Source: Pseudomonas sp. Irchel 3H7 (lineage in GTDB: Bacteria > Pseudomonadota > Gammaproteobacteria > Pseudomonadales > Pseudomonadaceae). Taken from it: DNA of 64,000 nucleotides. Made by a program: the position numbers and the translations under genes. The DNA lies in assembly GCF_900187605.1 (NCBI RefSeq), contig NZ_FYEA01000012.1, forward strand, positions 156,448 through 220,447, in the 5' to 3' direction. The notes under the pieces are model-generated. The model made no database searches. It had not been told where the DNA came from and saw nothing but the letters and a program-made list of their open reading frames with translations. This document shows, piece by piece, positions 58,477 through 64,000 of the stretch; position 1 is the stretch's first letter, and every line of letters starts with the position of its first letter.

Positions 58477-58890
58477 TCAGTTCTTCTGTTGGGTTTGCGC
58501 GGCGATCGCGTCGGACGCCGCTACATAGTCGGCCTGGAAGGCCGGGGATTCGATCCACGCCAGCGCGCCGGCTTCGTCGGTTTCCTGCGACCACTGGCGA
58601 TACTCGATCAGTGCGGCGAGGATGAAATCCATCGCGCCTTCTTCGCCTTCCTGTTCGTAGACCAGCTCCAGCAGCGGGTCTTCGAGGAATGCGCTGCACA
58701 GCGCTTGCTGGCTGATCTTCTCGGCGTCGATCATTTTCTTGAACAGCTCGGTCAGGTCCACCGATTCGAAGTCGATGCGGTCGTCGTTCGGGTCCAGTTC
58801 GACCGGCGTTTCAGCGCGTTTGGTGCGGTTTTGCTTGGCCTTGGCTTTGGCCCGGGTGGCGCGTTTCTGCTGCTTGTTGGCGGAGGCCAT
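58477..58890 (-). CDS. Unknown protein, paralogue of the 58018 gene
   Basis: The 137-residue protein begins MASANKQQKRATRAKAKAKQ, nearly identical to its neighbour, and then diverges (DLTELFKKMIDAEKISQQAL). Both keep a MI/MRDAE-like helix and a tryptophan-rich C-terminal helix. They are likely co-transcribed. Confidence 0.78.
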   Translation of the reverse strand: MASANKQQKRATRAKAKAKQNRTKRAETPVELDPNDDRIDFESVDLTELFKKMIDAEKISQQALCSAFLEDPLLELVYEQEGEEGAMDFILAALIEYRQWSQETDEAGALAWIESPAFQADYVAASDAIAAQTQQKN

Positions 58891-58918
58891 GATGTGTTCC
58901 GTCGTGCGTTGAGAGGGC

Positions 58919-59893
58919 TCAGCTGCGCGGGACTTGCCGCCCGGGTGTATCGGGGGCCAGTGCGCCGGTTTGCAGCCAGGTCAGAGCGATGGGCCATAGT
59001 GTGGCTTGGTATGCGCTGCGAAAAAAGGCGAAATGTCCGACTTGTTGTTCGCCGATGTCCTGCGGTTCGATGCGCAGGTGGGTTTTTGTCGCGTTGCTGA
59101 AGTAGCCGAGCAGGCGTTCGATGGCTGGAATGGTGCCGTAGGGATCGTCGCTGATGCTGATGGCCAGAGTCTGCGCGCGGACATTGGCGAAGGGCAGGGC
59201 GCCGGTCTTTTTCATCAGCGCGCGACCACTTGGGCGCTGTTCGTAACGCGCGGCAGGCGTGCTCCAGTCGCGTACAACGCCGGTCGGCGTATCTTCCAGC
59301 CAGCCGAGTCGCTTGCCGGGGAAGAAGCCGCAGAACAGCGTCAGCAACGGCATCACCACATGCCATTTACCGAACATGCGCCAGCGATGTTCGGGCGCGT
59401 AATCGCGCCAGTAGGCGAACTGCGCACCGACGGTGACCAGCCGTCGGATAACCCGCCCGGATTCGCCCAGACCTGCCGCGCAACCGCCGAAGCTGTGGCC
59501 GACCACATCAATCGGCTGACCGGGAAACTCTCGTTGCGCGCGTTTGAGCATCGCTTCGAAATCCAGTGCGCCCCAATCTGTCCACGAGGCGTTCAAGCCT
59601 TTGATCGACGCGGATCGTGATTCGCCGATGCCGCGGTAGTCGTAGGTCATCACGTCGAAATCGTTGGCGAACAGATAAGCCGCGAAACGCGAGTAGTGGC
59701 GGCAACGTACCGACGTGGCGGCGCTGATGATCACTACCGGGCGTTGGCTATCAGGCAAGAACTGACGCCAGGTGAAACCGCCAAGTGCAAAACCGTCGGC
59801 GGCAGCTTCTTTGAAAGGCTCACCTTGCTCAGCAGGCAAGGTTGGCGACCTTGACTGCATGCCTTGCCTTGCGGGCGTGTCCTGACAGCTCAT
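58919..59893 (-). CDS. Alpha/beta hydrolase
   Basis: The 324-residue protein has the nucleophile elbow VVGHSFGG, an oxyanion region (VIISAATSVRCRHYSRFAAY) and DVMTYDYRGIGES. It is an esterase- or peptidase-like hydrolase with unknown substrate. The ATG at 59893 with AAGGTCGAG is preferred to 59923. An ATG at 59860 is also possible. Confidence 0.82.
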   Translation of the reverse strand: MSCQDTPARQGMQSRSPTLPAEQGEPFKEAAADGFALGGFTWRQFLPDSQRPVVIISAATSVRCRHYSRFAAYLFANDFDVMTYDYRGIGESRSASIKGLNASWTDWGALDFEAMLKRAQREFPGQPIDVVGHSFGGCAAGLGESGRVIRRLVTVGAQFAYWRDYAPEHRWRMFGKWHVVMPLLTLFCGFFPGKRLGWLEDTPTGVVRDWSTPAARYEQRPSGRALMKKTGALPFANVRAQTLAISISDDPYGTIPAIERLLGYFSNATKTHLRIEPQDIGEQQVGHFAFFRSAYQATLWPIALTWLQTGALAPDTPGRQVPRS

Positions 59894-59961
59894 GACGCTC
59901 GACCTTGAAGAGTAAGCTGACAACGATAGTCTCAGCGCCGCCCGGCAACAATGCGCAAGTT

Positions 59962-61020
59962 TTACTCGGTGGATTGAGTGAGCCTGCGCTCTTCGATCAA
60001 CGCCTGCTCGCGATTGAGCTCCGCGCGTAACTCGTCTTCACTCGGCAGGATCGTCTTGTAACTGCTGGCAAACAGTTGCTCATTGCCCTTGAGCATTGAG
60101 TAGCGCGCCACCGAGTCGTTGCTCTCGGCAGACAGAATAATCCCGACTGTCGGCTTGTCGCCCTCGCTGCGCATGAGTTCGTCGTACATGCGCACATACA
60201 TGTCCATCTGCCCGACATCGCGGGCGCTGAGCTTGCCGCGTTTGAGATCAATGATCACAAAGCATTTGAGCAGGTAGTTGTAGAACACCAGATCGATATA
60301 CAGATCGACGCCGTCGGTACTGATGCGTTGTTGGCGGGCGACAAAGGAAAAGCCTTTGCCCAGCTCAAGCAGAAAGCCCTGCAGATGGTCGATCAGAGCT
60401 TGTTCGAGACCGCTTTCCCTGACCTTGCCTGCCGAGGGCAGACCGAGAAATTCGAGCATGACGGGGTCGCGAATGAATTCACGCGGGTTGCATTTCAGCG
60501 CTTCGATGTTGGTGGTGGCTTCTTCGATCACATCGGCTTTGTCGCGACTCATGAGAAGCCGCTCGTAGTAGAGCGTGAGGATCTGGCGGTCGAGGGCGCG
60601 GCTTGACCAGTTCAGATTGGCGCATTCGTCCATGTACCAGTGGCGGGCTTTTTCATTGGTCACGCCCAAAAGCCGACGATAGTGGGTCCAACTCAATTCG
60701 GAACGCACTGCGTTCCAAATTGGAAACAACTGATAAAAGCTGCGCATGTATCGCAGATTACGATCGTCAAATCCTTTACCAAACTGCGCCGTCAGATTCT
60801 TCGCCAACAACGCCAGTAACTGTTTTCCATACCCCGCACGCTGAGCTCCCTCTTGTTCAAACTCGACAATATGCCTGCCGATCTGCCAGCAGGTCTGCAC
60901 TTGAATCGTGTCCACCGCACGCAGCACTTTTTGCCGCGCCTGGCGAATCAGTTCGCCCAGCTCCCCCAGCAACGAATCGATTTTCGGGTCTTGCGTGTCA
61001 GCAGGTTTTAGCGGGCTCAT
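59962..61020 (-). CDS. DUF1016/YhcG-family PD-(D/E)XK nuclease
   Basis: The 352-residue protein has an N-terminal DUF1016 helical domain (QVQTCWQIGRHIVEFEQEGA; RYMRSFYQLFPIWNAVRSEL) and a C-terminal PD-(D/E)XK nuclease-like domain (DLYIDLVFYNYLLKCFVIID, then LKRGKL). Such proteins are found on mobile islands and with restriction systems. ATG 61020 has a GGAAGAG site; a TTG at 61053 would add 11 residues. Confidence 0.9.
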   Translation of the reverse strand: MSPLKPADTQDPKIDSLLGELGELIRQARQKVLRAVDTIQVQTCWQIGRHIVEFEQEGAQRAGYGKQLLALLAKNLTAQFGKGFDDRNLRYMRSFYQLFPIWNAVRSELSWTHYRRLLGVTNEKARHWYMDECANLNWSSRALDRQILTLYYERLLMSRDKADVIEEATTNIEALKCNPREFIRDPVMLEFLGLPSAGKVRESGLEQALIDHLQGFLLELGKGFSFVARQQRISTDGVDLYIDLVFYNYLLKCFVIIDLKRGKLSARDVGQMDMYVRMYDELMRSEGDKPTVGIILSAESNDSVARYSMLKGNEQLFASSYKTILPSEDELRAELNREQALIEERRLTQSTE

Positions 61021-61279
61021 CGGCTCTTCCACATCGTTGGATACAGGCGTCAAAGCATGCCAAGAGTCGCCGCGTGGGTATGTCGGGCGAGCCGGTTAAA
61101 TGGGACGGAAGAAGGGATTGATGTTGCAGGACGTTGCCGCTGAAAGATGCGTCAGAGAGTCATGGTCTGTAGTCCATTTCGTACACGCGCCAAGTTCCAA
61201 ACAATCTAAAACCCGCCCCGATACGCAAAATCTAAAAGGAGTAATGGTTGGGTTCTACAAGAACCCGGGAGTCGTGATC

Positions 61280-61729
61280 ATGAAACGCGTTCTTTCATTC
61301 ATGCTGCCCATCGCCGCCGTCGCCGCATTGCTGTTCCCGGTGATGTTGCAGGCAGCCAGTCTTGAACCCATCGACAGTGCCGGGGTGCAAGTTCAGCAGC
61401 AACAACAGAACGGCATCGCTTATCTAGCCGGCGGGATTGGTGAGGATGAGGCGAAGGCCATTCAACAAACCGGCGGTTACAACCTGCACATGACGTTCGC
61501 TGTGGGCGCACAAGACGAGTACACCGCTGATGTTGATGTGATGATTCAAAAGTCGCCAGGGCAAACCATATTGACGCTCAACCAGACGGGCCCGTTGGTA
61601 TACGTGCAACTACCACCCGGCAAGTACACGGTGGTAGCCACGCGCAAAGGCGAAACGCGGCATGATGTGACCGACGTTGGCAGCGGCACGGCGCGCAATC
61701 TGGTGTTCCACTGGAATGACGCTGGATAG
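61280..61729 (+). CDS. Exported protein with carboxypeptidase-regulatory-like domain
   Basis: The 149-residue protein has a signal peptide (MKRVLSFMLPIAAVAALLFP) and a mature part with a beta-sandwich-like pattern (GYNLHMTFAVGAQDEYTADV; QLPPGKYTVVATRKGETRHD). It is likely periplasmic. Function is unknown. Confidence 0.75.
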   Translation: MKRVLSFMLPIAAVAALLFPVMLQAASLEPIDSAGVQVQQQQQNGIAYLAGGIGEDEAKAIQQTGGYNLHMTFAVGAQDEYTADVDVMIQKSPGQTILTLNQTGPLVYVQLPPGKYTVVATRKGETRHDVTDVGSGTARNLVFHWNDAG

Positions 61730-61805
61730 CGATGGATGTGATTGCAAAGTCGAGGCGCAGGTACAATCCCGCGCCTCCTGTTTTGTGATGTAAGGAAGCG
61801 CTGGT

Positions 61806-62096
61806 TTGAAAGGGATTTTGCGTGCTGTTTGTGTCATCGGCCTGGTATCGCAGTTGACCGGCTGTGGAACGTTTATCGGGCGTTTGAATGACGGTTTGTC
61901 CGATGCCCAGTACTACCGAGGGGTTGATGGCAACCTTCACCTGCTGGGTGTGCGTGGTGGTGGTAGCGATGGCATGCCGGCGGCGATCGTCTGTTACATG
62001 ATGATTGTCTGCCCGGTCATCACCGTCGTATCTCTGCCAGTGGATGCCGCGCTGGATACGGTTCTGCTGCCGATCGATTACATCAATACGCTTTAG
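61806..62096 (+). CDS. YceK/YidQ-family lipoprotein
   Basis: The 96-residue protein begins with TTG and has a lipobox-like signal (VSQLTGCG). A short YceK/YidQ-type domain ends CPVITVVSLPVDAALDTVLL. It is likely an outer-membrane or inner-membrane lipoprotein of unknown function. AAGGAAG precedes the start. Confidence 0.75.
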   Translation: MKGILRAVCVIGLVSQLTGCGTFIGRLNDGLSDAQYYRGVDGNLHLLGVRGGGSDGMPAAIVCYMMIVCPVITVVSLPVDAALDTVLLPIDYINTL

Positions 62097-62446
62097 GTTT
62101 TCTTTGCGCGGCGCTTGCTCTTTGGCGTGTGCACGGGCTCTTGAGCCTTGCGATAGATCCACACGCCGAACACACCCACTGCCAGCAGAAACACTGTGCC
62201 AACGCTCTGCCAGACAAACTCGAACCAGAACTGCTGCGGTTGCTGGGCCAGGGTGTAAGTGCTGCGCGGGCCGCGGTTATTGGTGGTGATAGAGCCGCTG
62301 ATCCAGCTGTCGACCAGCATCCAGATCGACAACCCGATGGCTAAAGTGATCAGCAGAGCAACGAGAACAGTCAGCCAGTAAGTCACACGACTTGGGCGAT
62401 AGGGCGGCGGGTGGGGCAGGGGGATGCGGGTTTTCCTTTGATTCAT
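62093..62446 (-). CDS. Small membrane protein
   Basis: The 117-residue protein has two hydrophobic segments (YWLTVLVALLITLAIGLSIW; FVWQSVGTVFLLAVGVFGVW) and a basic C-terminal tail. No family is recognised. Its ATG overlaps the stop of the upstream hydrolase (ATGA). Confidence 0.75.
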   Translation of the reverse strand: MNQRKTRIPLPHPPPYRPSRVTYWLTVLVALLITLAIGLSIWMLVDSWISGSITTNNRGPRSTYTLAQQPQQFWFEFVWQSVGTVFLLAVGVFGVWIYRKAQEPVHTPKSKRRAKKT

Positions 62447-63324
62447 GACGCTTGGGACCTGTTTCCGGTATTGATGAACTGCGCTATCTCGCTCGCCAAT
62501 TCCGCTGCGCGCGGCGGGTTTTCCCTGAGCCACGTTGATACAGCGTGGTCGCACCCCGGCAGTACGATTTTTCTGAACTGATGGGGATCCAGACTCTTTT
62601 CAATGGCCTCGATGACCTCATAGGGAATGGCGCTATTGATCACGCGCGCGCCCATTTGCTGCGTCCCGGCAGACGTACCGGGAATCCCGCCAAACGCGTT
62701 TGATCGAAGGCCATCGTATTCGCCGATCACCAGCAAGACCTTCCCGTCGAACGTACGCAGGAAATCCAGCGATGGCGAATCGAGAAAACCGTGAGGCACC
62801 GAAATGGCGTTTTTAAAGGGTGATCCAAACGGTTGCTGCCAGGCTGCCTCCGCATACAGGGCGGGACAGAACAGCACGATGCGCCTGACTGAAGCGCGAT
62901 GCGCTTGCGCCACCTTGAGCGCCAGTGCACCGCCCAGACTGTGACCGATCACCGTGCTGAGTTCGCCGCCAAGATGACCGGCAAACTGCAAAGCCTCCTG
63001 AAGGTTGTGCGTCAGTGAAGTGTCTTCAAGGGCAACGTCGGTGTCGGGACCGTGGCCGGAAAGATTGAAGCTCAGGCTGGCTATTCCCTGCGCCTGCAAG
63101 GGATACAGGATGGCGTTGAGTCGCGAATAGTCAGAGCGGGCGCCGTGAATGGCCAGCACCTTTGGCGTTGACGCTTCTGCGGCGGAGCCGGCCAATACGC
63201 GACCCTCCAGTTGGTAGCCGGCGAAGGTTTGCGCAAAGAAAAACTCAGGGCCGGTTGGCGCCTCGTCGAACTGCAATCGAGACTGAGGTCGAGACGCGCC
63301 GGTCAGCGCCAACCGATTGATCAC
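62443..63324 (-). CDS. Alpha/beta hydrolase (serine aminopeptidase/S33 type)
   Basis: The 293-residue protein has the nucleophile elbow VIGHSLGGALALKV, the oxyanion segment VLAIHGARSDYSRL and a C-terminal histidine (LPGCDHAVSTW). It starts with GTG overlapping the upstream permease stop (GTGA). Substrate unknown. Confidence 0.85.
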   Translation of the reverse strand: MINRLALTGASRPQSRLQFDEAPTGPEFFFAQTFAGYQLEGRVLAGSAAEASTPKVLAIHGARSDYSRLNAILYPLQAQGIASLSFNLSGHGPDTDVALEDTSLTHNLQEALQFAGHLGGELSTVIGHSLGGALALKVAQAHRASVRRIVLFCPALYAEAAWQQPFGSPFKNAISVPHGFLDSPSLDFLRTFDGKVLLVIGEYDGLRSNAFGGIPGTSAGTQQMGARVINSAIPYEVIEAIEKSLDPHQFRKIVLPGCDHAVSTWLRENPPRAAELASEIAQFINTGNRSQAS

Positions 63325-64000
63325 AGGGCCGCCAGGGTGTGCAGGACTGCAACACGCAATGGATTGGTCTCCACGCTCAACAGTTTGATCGCCAAGGCGC
63401 AGCAGACCACGATCAACATGGGTTTGATCAAGCGTGGGCCGACCCGGACCGCCGCTCTTGCGCCCAGTTGTGCGCCGAGGAAAGCTGCCAGCGCCATGGC
63501 AATCGCGATCGGCCAGATGATCACGCCTTTGGTGATGAAGACTGACAGCGAACCCAGGTTGCACGACGCGTTGGCCAGTTTGGTGAAGCTCATGGCCCGC
63601 ATCATGCCAAGCCCGCAAAGCAGCACGAAACCAACGATGAAGAATGAACCTACACCCGGACCGAAGATACCGTCGTAGAAGCCCAGGATCGGTGCCACGG
63701 TGAACGAGAACAGCAGAATGCCGATTCGTTTGCGTCGATCCTCATTGGCCAGTTTCGGCGAGAGCGCGAAGTAGATCGCCACCAGAATAAGCATCACGGG
63801 CACGCACACTTCCAGATAGCGCTTATCAATTGAACTGACCAACAGTGCCCCGCTGGCGCCCCCCAGGAATGCGCAGATAACCAGAAAGCGCCCCTCCCGC
63901 CATTCAATCATGCCCTTGCGGGCAAAAGTGACCGTGGCCGAAATAGTCGCCGACGCGGCCTGAAACTTGTTTGTAGCAATCGCACTGATCGGGTCGACGC
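63321..64000 (-). CDS. TauE/SafE (TSUP) permease, cut by the window edge
   Basis: The visible 226 codons form the C-terminal part of a sulfite exporter TauE/SafE-family membrane protein. Visible are the N-terminal repeat region (DPISAIATNKFQAASATISA) and the C-terminal repeat motif GFYDGIFGPGVGSFFIVGFV. The reading frame is open to the edge, so the start is outside. An ATG at 63911 lies inside the conserved region and is not the real start. Confidence 0.88.
   Translation of the reverse strand, partial: VDPISAIATNKFQAASATISATVTFARKGMIEWREGRFLVICAFLGGASGALLVSSIDKRYLEVCVPVMLILVAIYFALSPKLANEDRRKRIGILLFSFTVAPILGFYDGIFGPGVGSFFIVGFVLLCGLGMMRAMSFTKLANASCNLGSLSVFITKGVIIWPIAIAMALAAFLGAQLGARAAVRVGPRLIKPMLIVVCCALAIKLLSVETNPLRVAVLHTLAAL

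Overview
The window is about 64 kb of chromosome from a fluorescent-group Pseudomonas. The evidence is the gene content and order (thioesterase-tex-amgR-amgS, rimB-rimK, hslR, hslO, pckA, dctBD beside rmlC, aguBA, an OprD porin), the high-GC codon use, and intergenic repeats typical of the group. These are REP/REPIN hairpins of the GCGAGCAGGCTCGCTCCCACA type, hairpins of the GTAGGAGCTGCCGAAGGCTGCGATC type, and CCCTCACCCCAGCCCTCTCCC elements. No CRISPR array, rRNA gene or insertion sequence was seen.

Layout. 1-11.4 kb is core: thioesterase and Tex, the AmgRS envelope-stress two-component system, the RimK/RimB ribosome-modification pair, Hsp15, a PAP2 phosphatase, Hsp33 and PEP carboxykinase. 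11.5-15.5 kb is accessory: a Fic toxin with a YhfG-type antitoxin, a truncated HTH antitoxin, and a DUF5621-like GxSxG hydrolase flanked by two paralogous small genes. 15.7-31.4 kb is mostly metabolic: RecQ-like helicase, acyl-CoA genes, a YdeP-type molybdo-oxidoreductase with FdhD and a LysR regulator, a BON-LysM protein, YrfG, NudE, CysQ and DctBD. 31.4-45.9 kb carries rmlC, a three-part kinase/aminotransferase fusion, the agmatine-to-putrescine genes aguBA, a siderophore receptor, a DsbA-family protein, an OprD porin, and a cluster of 2OG-Fe dioxygenase, GNAT, AzlC and AzlD with a convergent LysR gene. 45.9-50.5 kb is a toxin-antitoxin patch (RES/Xre, HigB/NadS-like, orphan HicB, remnants) that ends at tRNA-Thr(UGU). 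The tail of this tRNA is duplicated 1.3 kb away, as after integration at a tRNA. 50.6-64 kb returns to ordinary genes: FkbM and GSTCD-like methyltransferases, an amino-acid ABC transporter, a GabP-like permease, two tandem paralogues, hydrolases, a YhcG/DUF1016 nuclease, small envelope proteins and a TauE/SafE permease cut by the window edge.

Most interesting observation. Two loci 35 kb apart (about 12.86-13.06 kb and 48.06-48.27 kb, both minus strand) carry the same RNA architecture with mostly different sequence. Strands A and B are followed by a hairpin and U-run, then strand C, a UUCG-capped hairpin, and B', A' and C', which complement B, A and C. C-C' crosses A-A', so the fold would be a pseudoknot. 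Stems that differ in sequence stay paired in both copies. In both, A and B occur again just before the start codon, with the B repeat at or beside the ribosome binding site. This predicts a switch in which B' pairs either with upstream B or with the ribosome-binding region. Each copy precedes a small gene of unknown function; in the second copy a 28-codon ORF is translationally coupled to a DUF3077-like gene.
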